DNA from: Candidatus Fermentibacterota bacterium
Lineage (GTDB): Bacteria > Fermentibacterota > Fermentibacteria > Fermentibacterales > Fermentibacteraceae
Reading direction: 5' to 3'
NCBI GenBank assembly: GCA_002748705.1
Contig: PDSZ01000049.1
Coordinates: 1-64,000 of the forward strand
Length of the DNA stretch: 64,000 nucleotides
A program made the position numbers and the translations under genes. Numbering within the stretch: position 1 is the stretch's first letter; every line of letters starts with the position of its first letter. The notes beneath the pieces are model-generated. The model did no database searches. It worked only from the letters and a program-made list of their open reading frames with translations, and had not been told where the DNA came from. Shown here piece after piece: positions 18,361 to 26,194 of this stretch.

Positions 18361-19062
18361 ATGAGGTATCTGGCAGTAGCATTGGTTTCGGTTATTCCTG
18401 CTCTCGGATGGCTCTGGTACTTCTACAGGACCGACAAGTATGAACCTGAGCCCACAAAACTGGTATTCAGAACTTTTTTTCTTGGCGCTCTCTTTGCTGT
18501 GGCACTGGGAACTTCCTATGGAGGTCTTCCCTTTCCCTGGGGCCCTGCGAAGTACTCGGCTGTTATCTGGGCACCTCTGGTGGAAGAGACCGGTAAGTTT
18601 CTGATCGTTTTCTGGACAGTTTTTCGGAACAGGAATTTCAATGAACCGTTTGACGGTGTTGTTTACGGAGCATCAGCAGCACTGGGGTTTGCAGCCTGCG
18701 AAAACGCTTTCTATGTGATTTCCGGATGGGAGACTGCAGGGGCAGGAGCAGGTACCCTCACCTTGCTTGCCCGTTCTGTGTTCAGCGTTCCAGGCCATGC
18801 TCTCTTTGCCTCTTTCTGGGGTGCCGCTCTGGGCTATTCAAAGGGCAGAAAAGGTCTTCGGCCTGTACTTGTTACCGTTGCAGGACTTCTTCTGGGTATG
18901 GTCTGTCACGGTCTTTTTAACTGGCTCAGTATGGAGAATGTGCTCAGGGGGCTGGGATTCGTGGTGTTCATGGGGCTCCTCTGGAGGCTGGTTTATGTAA
19001 AGATATTTACTCCTCTTCTTAATGCTTCTCCATACAGGCGAGATGAGCCGGAGAAAAGCTGA
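18361..19062 (+). CDS. PrsW-family intramembrane glutamic-type protease
   Basis: A 233-residue membrane protein with ~7-8 hydrophobic segments. PrsW-family catalytic motifs are present in order: Glu75-Glu76 with Lys79 ('APLVEETGKF'), Glu114-Asn115 ('ACENAFYV'), His146 ('VPGHALFASFWG') and His183 ('VCHGLFNW'). PrsW cleaves an anti-sigma factor in Bacillus, but the substrate here is unknown and no sigma/anti-sigma pair is nearby. A GGAGAAG ribosome site precedes the ATG. Confidence 0.9.
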   Translation: MRYLAVALVSVIPALGWLWYFYRTDKYEPEPTKLVFRTFFLGALFAVALGTSYGGLPFPWGPAKYSAVIWAPLVEETGKFLIVFWTVFRNRNFNEPFDGVVYGASAALGFAACENAFYVISGWETAGAGAGTLTLLARSVFSVPGHALFASFWGAALGYSKGRKGLRPVLVTVAGLLLGMVCHGLFNWLSMENVLRGLGFVVFMGLLWRLVYVKIFTPLLNASPYRRDEPEKS

Positions 19063-19223
19063 ATGATTACATGTCATTACACCTGTTCCGTAAGGTGTAT
19101 TCTTCTGCTGTGCGCCATACTGTCAATTCAGTCAGGAATGAGTTCAGGTATTGTTACCGGTACGGTAGGGCAGGATCAGAAGTTTACTCCATGGTTAACT
19201 GTAAGGTATCCGAAAGGAACAGA

Positions 19224-19637
19224 ATGAAACTGACTGTTCTTCCCATAAATGAATCATCGTCAAAAGGCACTGAGAATACTCCGGTGGATTCAGCAGAGGT
19301 ATCAATCCGAGGTATTGAAAACGATGCCCATGCCGGTAACCTGCACAGACAGATAAGCATTCTGGACTGGGAAAGCATCACAGAATTCATGGAAAGGACT
19401 GGTCTTGAAATCAGCCCTGGAGCCTTTGGAGAGATCATAACAGCTTCAGGGGGTGATAACTTCCTTCTGAAGCCTGGAGAGTTTCTTGAAGGGCCAGGTT
19501 CTCTTGTTCTGGAGGTGACACAGGTCTGCAGGGAATGCCGCGGCGATGACTGCAGCATATTCCGGCAGGCGGGAAAGTGCGTCATGCCTGCCAGTGGGTA
19601 TTTTCTGCAGAGTGATGAAACCAGGGCACTTGCATAA
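19224..19637 (+). CDS. MOSC-domain protein
   Basis: A 137-residue protein of the MOSC family (beta-strand fold found in molybdenum-cofactor sulfurase C-termini and YiiM-like proteins). It starts 'MKLTVLPINESSSKGT' and carries the conserved Cys region 'VCRECRGDDC' and 'GKCVMP'. The ATG at 19224 is chosen because AAAGGA precedes it and because upstream in-frame sequence from 19071 does not resemble the family. Stand-alone bacterial MOSC proteins are thought to bind or deliver sulfur or molybdenum cofactor, but no cofactor gene is near. Four clustered Cys could also bind metal. Confidence 0.8.
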   Translation: MKLTVLPINESSSKGTENTPVDSAEVSIRGIENDAHAGNLHRQISILDWESITEFMERTGLEISPGAFGEIITASGGDNFLLKPGEFLEGPGSLVLEVTQVCRECRGDDCSIFRQAGKCVMPASGYFLQSDETRALA

Positions 19638-19692
19638 AGGTGATATATTTACGAATACAGTTGTAGACCCTTACTTATCGAAAGAAGGTTAA

Positions 19693-21177
19693 ATGTTCAC
19701 ACTGGATGACATAAAAAAGGCAGTCACCGGCAACATAGACCGGGTGATGAAGGCTGGAGCCCAGTACAGCGATGTTCGCTGGTATCAGGATGACAGCAAT
19801 GAGCAGTTTGTTTTTCTTGATGGAAACCTTGAAGCTAACGACACCACTGTCGAGAGCGGTATCGGCGTAAGAATACTTTACGGCGGTGCATGGGGTTTTG
19901 CAGCCACAAGCAGACTTGACAGTATTGCAGAATGCTTTGACAGGGCAATGGCCAACGCTGTCTCTGCGTCGAGGCTTGTGAATGTCCGTCTGGATATGGG
20001 TTCAATGCCAGGTCATACCGGCCAGTACACTTCTCCATTCGAGACAGACCCTGTTGATGTTCCCCTCTCTGAAAAGATTGACTTTCTGAAGAGCGTTGAT
20101 GATTCACTGAAAGAGGACTGGATACTGAGACGAATGGTCAGAGTGCAGCTTCAGCGAATGATTATTCACTTCTGGAACAGCGAGGGAACATACACATTCA
20201 GAACCCTCATCAATACCTTTGCGCACATGACCGCAATGGCACTGGACACCGACAGACAGATGCAGAAAAGGTCAAAAACCCTCTTCTGCGATGCAGACGG
20301 AACCAGGGGCTGGGAGATGCTGGTCAATCCGGAGCTTTGGAGCGGCCATGCCTCCAGGGTGAAGGATGAACTTAAGCAGGTTCTGACTGCTCCTGAACTT
20401 GAGTTCGGCAACCGTTCAGTTATTCTGCTTCCAGGTCAGGGGCACCTTCAGGTACACGAGACCATAGGTCATCCTCTGGAGCTTGACAGAATACTTGGTT
20501 ACGAGCTTTCATTCGCCGGGGGCAGTTTCGTTAATCTGGACTCGTTCGGCAAACTCAGATACGGCTCAGAGAAACTTAATGTAAGCGCTTACGGTTCTAT
20601 TCATAACAGCCCTGGCACATTCGGTTTTGACGATGAGGGAACCCCTGAAAGGGACTACCTTCTGATTGACAGGGGAATCCTTGTGAACTGTCTTACCTCA
20701 AGGGCCATGATAAGCGAGGCCAATCAGAGAGCCGGCAGAGAGGTCTTCACTGAAAGCGGTGGCGCCAGCAGATCAACAGCTTTCTACAAAGCGCCTATCG
20801 ACAGAATGACCAATGTGAACATACTTCCCGGTGATGACGGAACACTTGATGACATAGTGAAGAACACAGAGAACGGAATTGTGGTGGACAATCCCACCAG
20901 CTGGTCCATAGGCTCCAACCGTGAGCACTTCCACTTCGGCTGCGAGATAGCCTGGGAAGTGAAGAACGGAGAGATTACAGGTGTTCTCAGAAATCCCTCC
21001 TACCAGGGTCACACAGTGGAGTTCTACAACAATCTTTCTGCTGTGGGAAACCGTTCAACCTGGACAGTGGAGCAGGTTGAAAACTGCGGTAAAGGCGAAC
21101 CCAACCAGGTGATGGAACTGGGGCACGGTGTTCCGGTGATCAGATTCGACAATGTAATTACAGGGGAGAGGAGGTAG
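19693..21177 (+). CDS. tldD: TldD metalloprotease subunit
   Basis: A 494-residue TldD-like protein with zinc-protease motif His255-Glu256-x3-His260 ('VHETIGHPLELDR'), a variant of the usual HExxxH. The N-terminal half has 'GIGVRILYGGAWGFAATSR', and the C-terminal half has 'EVFTESGGASRSTAFYKAP'-type substrate-channel sequence. TldD with TldE forms a heterodimer that trims unfolded peptides and matures some ribosomal peptides and antitoxins. tldE follows after two bases. No obvious RiPP precursor was found within the window. Confidence 0.93.
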   Translation: MFTLDDIKKAVTGNIDRVMKAGAQYSDVRWYQDDSNEQFVFLDGNLEANDTTVESGIGVRILYGGAWGFAATSRLDSIAECFDRAMANAVSASRLVNVRLDMGSMPGHTGQYTSPFETDPVDVPLSEKIDFLKSVDDSLKEDWILRRMVRVQLQRMIIHFWNSEGTYTFRTLINTFAHMTAMALDTDRQMQKRSKTLFCDADGTRGWEMLVNPELWSGHASRVKDELKQVLTAPELEFGNRSVILLPGQGHLQVHETIGHPLELDRILGYELSFAGGSFVNLDSFGKLRYGSEKLNVSAYGSIHNSPGTFGFDDEGTPERDYLLIDRGILVNCLTSRAMISEANQRAGREVFTESGGASRSTAFYKAPIDRMTNVNILPGDDGTLDDIVKNTENGIVVDNPTSWSIGSNREHFHFGCEIAWEVKNGEITGVLRNPSYQGHTVEFYNNLSAVGNRSTWTVEQVENCGKGEPNQVMELGHGVPVIRFDNVITGERR

Positions 21178-21179
21178 AG

Positions 21180-22544
21180 ATGCTCAGCGATGTTATGAAG
21201 AAGGCTGCAGAAGAGGCGAGGAACATGGCAGCGGCCCGTGGTATCAAGGCTTCCATACATCTCCACCACGAGAACAGCCATCTCATGAGAATAGGCAACA
21301 ATTCGGTAAGCCTCAACACAGGCGAGGAGCTTACCAGAACTGATATAGAGGTAATCGACGGCAGGCGCCGGGGAACACACACCCATCTGGGGCAGATAAA
21401 CTCTGCTGACAGAATGTTTGAGCTTGTTCTCAAGGTTGCTGAGAAGGCAGCAGTTTCCAGTGAAATGGACTATCAGCCGGTACTTCCTGCCATCAGCGAG
21501 AACATCTACACCGCTGAACAGTACCACAGCGCTGTTGACGGAATGGATCCTTCAGAGAAGGAAAAGGTCTACAGCGCCATTATCAGAGAGTGCGGTGAAG
21601 AGTACAACTACTCCGGTTCATGGTCCAGCGGAAGCACTGAAACCTTCCTTGTGACCACTGCCACAAAGTTCAGTGCCGGAAGGCTTGTTACCGACCAGCA
21701 GTTCTCCTGTGTTCTGAAGCACCCGAAGAAACTCTGGGAGCTTGGAGACTGGCAGACAGGCTGGAAAGCTGAGGATGTAACCGCTGAAAAGACAATTAAC
21801 CGGTTCAGGAATCTTCTTCCTCTCTATGAAGAGAAAGACGGTTTCAAGGTAGAACCTGGGCACTACAAGGTAGCTTTCGGGCCGGAGGCTCTTGGTGATC
21901 TGCTCTCAATGGCTGTATGGACCGGATGTTCCGGACGCACCTGGGAAATGAAGATGGGCTGGACTTCAGATAACAAACTCGGAGACACTATCCTCAGCGA
22001 GAAGATTACAGTTCTCGATGATCCAGGTTCTCCTGATGTGTTCTCTGATCCTGTGAGTGATACCGGTATGCCCACTGAGATGATTCCTCTGGTGGAGAAT
22101 GGAAAACTGGCCTCCCTTATCTACGACAGGAACACAGCTTCCAAGTACGGAAAGGAAGCCGGCCCCAATGCAGGCAACCTTGCAATGCAGCCGGGAGATG
22201 GCCCTGCGGATATGCTTGAAGCTCTGAAAGATTACGACAGAGTTCTGTACATTCCGGCCATTCATTACATGAACCTTCCCAACATGAGCAAGGGTGTTTT
22301 TACCGGCAGCAGCAGATTCAGTGCTGTACTGATAGAGAAGGGGAAGATAGTCAGCCCGATATTCTCAAGCAGAATAACCGACAGTTTTCAGACTGTCTTC
22401 GGAAAAGTGCTGGCGATTTCTTCTGAAACCGTAAGTTCAAACAGATCCAATACCTACGGAAGAAGATCTCCTTCTGCTGTCTCAGTTGCCACATGGCTGT
22501 TGGCAGATGATGTGAAAATCACCGACTGCGCAGACAGTTTCTAG
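21180..22544 (+). CDS. tldE: TldE/PmbA subunit
   Basis: A 454-residue TldD/PmbA-family protein lacking the HExxxH motif, as expected for the non-catalytic TldE partner. Recognisable patterns are 'IDGRRRGTHTH' near residue 60, 'YDRNTASKYGKEAG', and a C-terminal 'FTGSSRFSAVLIEKGKIVSPI'. It is two bases after tldD and is followed by a strong terminator that is part of a duplicated 138-bp sequence. Confidence 0.92.
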   Translation: MLSDVMKKAAEEARNMAAARGIKASIHLHHENSHLMRIGNNSVSLNTGEELTRTDIEVIDGRRRGTHTHLGQINSADRMFELVLKVAEKAAVSSEMDYQPVLPAISENIYTAEQYHSAVDGMDPSEKEKVYSAIIRECGEEYNYSGSWSSGSTETFLVTTATKFSAGRLVTDQQFSCVLKHPKKLWELGDWQTGWKAEDVTAEKTINRFRNLLPLYEEKDGFKVEPGHYKVAFGPEALGDLLSMAVWTGCSGRTWEMKMGWTSDNKLGDTILSEKITVLDDPGSPDVFSDPVSDTGMPTEMIPLVENGKLASLIYDRNTASKYGKEAGPNAGNLAMQPGDGPADMLEALKDYDRVLYIPAIHYMNLPNMSKGVFTGSSRFSAVLIEKGKIVSPIFSSRITDSFQTVFGKVLAISSETVSSNRSNTYGRRSPSAVSVATWLLADDVKITDCADSF

Positions 22545-22549
22545 TGTCC

Positions 22550-22687
22550 TGTCATACAGGTCAGCTTCTTCAGCCAGGTGCTGCAGGAGAATATCTGTTC
22601 TGAAAAGATTGACGGCCTCTGAATTACTTCGGAGGCCGTTTTTTCGCGGTCACGATAACTTTTCGTTTGAAGCAAACACAGGAAGCT
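22550..22687. repeat. 138-bp direct repeat, copy 1
   Basis: This 138-bp stretch recurs at 23733-23870 with five mismatches (about 96% identity) and no gaps. It begins five bases after the tldE stop and contains a terminator hairpin. The two copies bracket a 1,045-bp island carrying a truncated gene and brnT/brnA. Just left of it is 'CTAGTGTCCTGTCAT', which also occurs inverted at the end of the 52.3-kb MITE-like element. Confidence 0.95.
22612..22644 (+). terminator. Intrinsic terminator of the tldD-tldE operon (in repeat copy 1)
   Basis: Stem ACGGCCTC/GAGGCCGT (22612-22619 with 22632-22639), a 12-base loop, then six T. Rho-independent by all criteria. Confidence 0.85.
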
Positions 22688-23033
22688 AAAACGAAAACAC
22701 TACAAGGAGTTCATTGCAGCGCTCTCTGGAGTTGTGGGAAGCCGATCAAATCCGAGTTCACAGGAACGCTATTCAGATGCAGCGAATTCAATGAACCTCG
22801 TTGCTTCTCCTGCAGTGCTCCGTGAAATGTATCGGTATCTGGATGTGACACAGTGTAATAATTCATCGATGTCGCAGGAGAGCCATAATCAGGCTCTTTC
22901 ATGCCTATTGGTAGAGATCCGACGAGATCTTCATTCAAAGGCGCCTGCGGACACTGAAGTTCCCTTTAGATTGTTCAGTGTACCTCCATCTGAGATTTAT
23001 GGTCTGAAGGACAAGCAGAGCCTGACAGCATGA
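22671..23033 (+). pseudogene. Truncated gene remnant (N-terminus lost at repeat boundary)
   Basis: An open frame runs from inside repeat copy 1 to a stop at 23033. It reads 'KRKHYKEFIAALSGVVGSRS', then 'ERYSDAANSMNLVASPAVL' and 'HNQALSCLLVEIRRDLHS'. The pattern resembles a family of small, usually membrane-anchored proteins whose soluble part has this arrangement. There is no ATG; the only near-standard start is a GTG at 22734, inside the conserved part, with no good ribosome site. I infer that the original 5' part with its anchor was removed when the repeat/island formed. Function of the family is unknown to me. Confidence 0.55.
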
Positions 23034-23064
23034 ACCAGACGCCTGCAAGGGAGTAGACATAGAT

Positions 23065-23075
23065 GTAAACGGTGC
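23065..23075. repeat. 11-bp direct repeat, left copy, flanking brnT/brnA
   Basis: GTAAACGGTGC occurs here and again at 23709-23719, just outside each end of the brnT/brnA genes. Both copies sit in small hairpins (here CGGTGC-TGGTT-GCACCG). They may mark the ends of a mobile toxin-antitoxin cassette nested inside the larger 138-bp repeats. Confidence 0.6.
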
Positions 23076-23141
23076 TGGTTGCACCGCTAGTATCTGTGCT
23101 GGTTATTCAAAGCGTTATGGCAAAGAGCAGAATACAAAATA

Positions 23142-23170
23142 TTGACAAAAGCCCATATGAAAAGCAATAT
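23142..23170 (+). promoter_or_regulatory. Promoter of brnT/brnA
   Basis: TTGACA (23142-23147), 17-bp spacer, CAATAT (23165-23170). The -10 ends six bases before the brnT ATG and no Shine-Dalgarno sequence is present, so the transcript probably starts at or next to the start codon (leaderless). BrnA normally represses its own promoter. Confidence 0.55.
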
Positions 23171-23176
23171 ATACTC

Positions 23177-23467
23177 ATGAGCAGGAAAACGGATTTTCAA
23201 TGGGATCCAGAGAAAGACAAAGCAAACCAAGACAAACACGGTGTCTCATTCGCTCTGGCTCAATTTGCTTTCCTTGATCCCCATAGGATAATCCTGGAAG
23301 ACCTGTCGCATAGTGCCCATGAGACCCGTTACTACTGCATAGGTCGAGTTGCCGAGGGTATCTTGACTGTTCGGTTCGTATACCGAAACAAGCAGATCAG
23401 AATCTTCGGAGCAGGATATTGGCGAAAGGGCAAGAAGATATATGAAAAAGAAAATCGAATACACTGA
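23177..23467 (+). CDS. brnT: BrnT-family toxin (type II toxin-antitoxin)
   Basis: A 96-residue BrnT homologue, a RelE-fold ribonuclease that arrests translation. The family signature is clear at the N-terminus ('FQWDPEKDKANQDKHGVSFALAQ') in two conserved blocks, with 'DPHRIILED' in the middle and 'VRFVYRNKQIRIFGAGYWRKGKK' split at the C-terminus. The last block departs from the common 'IRIISARRA' form, so activity is probable but not certain. The start at 23177 gives the usual family length; in-frame upstream sequence is not conserved. The antitoxin gene follows with a 26-base overlap. Confidence 0.85.
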   Translation: MSRKTDFQWDPEKDKANQDKHGVSFALAQFAFLDPHRIILEDLSHSAHETRYYCIGRVAEGILTVRFVYRNKQIRIFGAGYWRKGKKIYEKENRIH

Positions 23468-23690
23468 TGAACCTATAGGTAAGGTAAGGCGAGTCGAAGA
23501 CTTCCTTCCTTCTCCATCTGAACTTGCATTGAAGGATGAGACAGTTAAGGTAACTATCTCATTAACAAAGAGAAGTATTGAATTCTTCAAAAAAGAAGCA
23601 GAAATGCACAATACTCAATACCAGAAGATGATCCGTACTCTCCTGGATGAATATGCAAAGCATCATAACGGAGCCATAACAACAGCATGA
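23442..23690 (+). CDS. brnA: BrnA-family antitoxin
   Basis: An 82-residue antitoxin overlapping brnT by 26 bases, the normal toxin-first order for this family. The C-terminal half 'VTISLTKRSIEFFKKEAE' and 'YQKMIRTLLDEYAKHH' is the ribbon-helix-helix DNA-binding and dimerisation region. The N-terminal half 'DFLPSPSELALKDETVK' would wrap the toxin. It should neutralise BrnT and autorepress the promoter at 23142-23170. The pair sits in an island bounded by 138-bp repeats. Confidence 0.87.
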   Translation: MKKKIEYTDEPIGKVRRVEDFLPSPSELALKDETVKVTISLTKRSIEFFKKEAEMHNTQYQKMIRTLLDEYAKHHNGAITTA

Positions 23691-23708
23691 ATGTGAGCAG
23701 GCGTAAGG

Positions 23709-23719
23709 GTAAACGGTGC
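23709..23719. repeat. 11-bp direct repeat, right copy, flanking brnT/brnA
   Basis: Second copy of GTAAACGGTGC (see 23065-23075). Here it is the left arm of the hairpin GTAAACGG-TG-CCGTTTAC, 18 bp after the brnA stop, which could also stabilise the 3' end of the brnTA message. Confidence 0.6.
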
Positions 23720-23732
23720 CGTTTACGCTGAT

Positions 23733-23870
23733 TGTCATACAGGTCAGCTTCTTCAGCCAGGTGCTGCAGGAGAATATCTGTTCTGAAAAGATTGGCGGCC
23801 TCTGAATGACTTCGGAGGCCGTTTTTTCGCGGTCACGATATCTTTTCGTTTGAAGCGAACACTGGAAGCT
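23733..23870. repeat. 138-bp direct repeat, copy 2
   Basis: Gap-free second copy of 22550-22687 with five substitutions. It carries the same terminator at 23795-23827 (stem GCGGCCTC/GAGGCCGT, then six T); one substitution turns an A-T stem pair into G-T, so pairing is preserved. Here it would end the brnTA transcript. Beyond it, about 140 bp up to the convergent acyltransferase gene shows no gene. Confidence 0.95.
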
Positions 23871-24014
23871 CCTCTGAGCAGATTTCGGAGCTTGGGCTGA
23901 AAACAGACATTGAGACTTATCAGGAAAAGTTACAAAAACATTGATCATCTCTGAATGGAGCAGAACTGCGCCATGGCAGCAGAAAGCAGAGTTCCTGCAG
24001 GGTGATTCAGATTG

Positions 24015-24986
24015 CTACAGCTCTGAGTGAAGTGGATTACGGTGAATAATCAAGGGGTTGTTGTCTTCAAGAACAGCTTCCTTTTCCAGTATTCTCTCAT
24101 CAGAGGGAATGTATTTCAGTCTGGCAATGGTGGCAGTCTCTCTGTGTCTTATGGCCAGATTCTTCCATTCGTACTGGGACGGTTCCATGGATGCCAGTTC
24201 CTCTATTGCATGGCTTATGGCGCAGGTGAATCCCTCCTGATCTTCCGGAAGATCAAGCTTGCAAAAAGAGATTTTGTATCTCATTCCAGGTTTGTGGGAA
24301 CACCAGGCGAGAAAAACCGCACAGCCTGTTCTTCGCTGAAGCTTCCATGGTGCGGAAGGAACCAGCACCGGCACTCCGAACATCTGTGTCCATATACCGC
24401 CTGGACCGCCGTAAGCCGTTGGAGCATAGTGAAGGATTCGCCCTTCCTGAAGAACCCTGTACATCCACCTCGGGTTTTCATCTGGAAAGTGAAGTGTGTT
24501 CCACTGCTTTCCCGACCGCAGCCTGCTCTCTCTTGAATACTCAGGTATGTCCAGATAGCGGCTTGTCATTACATGCACATCATAACCTGCGATCCCCATA
24601 AGGATATGAAGGTTTCGCTCGTCACCGAAATGGGGAACAAGAAGGAGAACACCCTTTCCTCTGTTCAGAGCCCTGTCAAGTTCTTCCCTGCCGTTTCCCC
24701 ATTCTGTAAGCTGAAGCAGTTCTCCAGGTTTTCTTCGAAGAGAATGGAAAACGGCAAACAGGTTCCTTTCGTGTACCATCCAGTTGCTTTTCAGAAGATC
24801 GCTGTACCATTTTTCAGTTCTGTTGGGGAATATTCTTCGAAGGTGTTCTCTGTAAATCTCAAATCTTCTTCGAGAAGCCTTTACTCTGAACAGAGCAATG
24901 AATTTGCTGATATTCTCAATTGCGGCTGGATTACTGAACAGTACCGTTGTCAGTGAGATGAACCTGTAATAGAGTTCTGATAGCAT
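24015..24986 (-). CDS. LpxL/HtrB-like lysophospholipid/lipid A acyltransferase family protein
   Basis: A 323-residue LPLAT-fold protein. The acyltransferase motif is 'LLLVPHFGDERN' with His119; the usual form is His-x4-Asp/Glu ('HFGNWE'), but here position +5 is Arg and Glu is at +4, so the catalytic pair may be shifted. 'GVPVLVPSAPWKLQRRTG' matches the substrate-binding block. The family transfers fatty acids to lipid A precursors or other envelope lipids at the inner membrane. The ATG at 24986 is 16 bases from GGAGG (25003-25007); a CTG at 24993-24995 would be at ideal spacing, so the true start may be earlier. It is divergent from the reductase gene. Confidence 0.75.
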   Translation of the reverse strand: MLSELYYRFISLTTVLFSNPAAIENISKFIALFRVKASRRRFEIYREHLRRIFPNRTEKWYSDLLKSNWMVHERNLFAVFHSLRRKPGELLQLTEWGNGREELDRALNRGKGVLLLVPHFGDERNLHILMGIAGYDVHVMTSRYLDIPEYSRESRLRSGKQWNTLHFPDENPRWMYRVLQEGRILHYAPTAYGGPGGIWTQMFGVPVLVPSAPWKLQRRTGCAVFLAWCSHKPGMRYKISFCKLDLPEDQEGFTCAISHAIEELASMEPSQYEWKNLAIRHRETATIARLKYIPSDERILEKEAVLEDNNPLIIHRNPLHSEL

Positions 24987-25065
24987 TCTGCCCAGGGCAA
25001 TACCTCCTCTTCGAAGGAGAAACCTACCACTTTCATCGATTGGTGTCAGTTCTTATCTTAAACGC

Positions 25066-26175
25066 ATGAACAGTGTATTGATAGTAGGGGCCGGCCCTGC
25101 AGGCGCAGCATGTGGCTGGAAACTTGCTTCTGAAGGAATAACCAGTATTCTCGCAGATCGTTCAGAGTTTCCCAGAACTAAGATATGCGCAGGAGTTGTA
25201 TCGAAACGGGGGGAAAACGCGCTTATAAAATCAGGTATGCTTAAACCTGAGGAGCTGAATGACCTGACTGTAGCTGTTCATGACACAATGACAGTTATCA
25301 ACGATCTTAAAGAACTGCGAACATGTTCCCAATGCACTCCTCCCATGAGAATAGTTGACCGCAGGGAGTTTGACTCATTTCTCAGAAGAAGGGCAGTGGA
25401 GGCAGGGGCAGAGCCTTTGACCGACAGGCTGGTGAAGGTATCTGAAGACAAAGCAGTATTTGCTTCAGGCAGAAATATTCATTTTTCCAGACTGATCGGG
25501 GCTGACGGTGCATCAAGTACTGTGAGAAAAAGCATTACAGCGAAAAAAAATGTACTTCAGAGCCCATCTTTAAGCACAGTGGTTCAGCTCTCTCCTAAAG
25601 CTGTTGAGCCTTTCAGAGCCAAAGGGCTCAGCATTTTCTTTTTCAGGGAGCTGTACGGATACGGCTGGCTCTTTCCAAGAGGTGATGATCTGACTATAGG
25701 GGTTGCTTCACACGGAACCAGTCATCCGGACCTTCGAAAGATGCTTAGGCGAATACTCAGATATTCAGGGCTTCCTGCCCGCTGCAATATGGCAGGCGCA
25801 GTACTGCCTGCAGGAAGACAACCAATTGGTTCAGGTCATGGCAGGGTTATTCTGGCCGGGGATGCAGCAGGGCTCTGTGACAGAATTACAGGGGAAGGAA
25901 TAGCTTCAGCCATTGAGAGCGGTTTAGCCTCTGCTGCCGCGGTGATTGACGGCAGGGATTCCTGGAGCAGAAAAGAGGACTTCGCAGTAAGAATCAGCCT
26001 TTCGCTCAGATACAGGAAGTACCTTTACAGCAGATTGTTCAGACCGCTGGCAATGAAAGCCCTTGCTGAAAGTGACAGATGGTACAGAAAATACTGGAAT
26101 ATAGTATCAGGCTCAAGTGATTACACTGAGCTTATAAGAAAACCTTCAAGCCGTTTTAAGGCACTCTCAGAATAG
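25066..26175 (+). CDS. Geranylgeranyl reductase-family FAD oxidoreductase
   Basis: A 369-residue flavoprotein with an N-terminal FAD site 'LIVGAGPAGAACGWKLA', a Cys-containing 'TKICAGVVS', and a second FAD motif 'VILAGDAAGLCDRITGEGI'. This layout is typical of geranylgeranyl reductase-like enzymes that saturate isoprenoid chains of lipids or quinones. The substrate is unknown. There is no Shine-Dalgarno sequence; TATCTT (25054-25059) ends six bases before the ATG with a weak TTTCAT 17 bases further up, suggesting a leaderless message. A broken barrel-protein gene follows 19 bp after the stop. Confidence 0.85.
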   Translation: MNSVLIVGAGPAGAACGWKLASEGITSILADRSEFPRTKICAGVVSKRGENALIKSGMLKPEELNDLTVAVHDTMTVINDLKELRTCSQCTPPMRIVDRREFDSFLRRRAVEAGAEPLTDRLVKVSEDKAVFASGRNIHFSRLIGADGASSTVRKSITAKKNVLQSPSLSTVVQLSPKAVEPFRAKGLSIFFFRELYGYGWLFPRGDDLTIGVASHGTSHPDLRKMLRRILRYSGLPARCNMAGAVLPAGRQPIGSGHGRVILAGDAAGLCDRITGEGIASAIESGLASAAAVIDGRDSWSRKEDFAVRISLSLRYRKYLYSRLFRPLAMKALAESDRWYRKYWNIVSGSSDYTELIRKPSSRFKALSE

Positions 26176-26194
26176 CATTACAGGGGGTGTTCAG

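Noticed and set aside
19071..19223. N-terminal extension of the MOSC protein
   Set aside because: The 51 upstream codons are Arg/Tyr-rich and unlike the family, while ATG 19224 has its own AAAGGA ribosome site.
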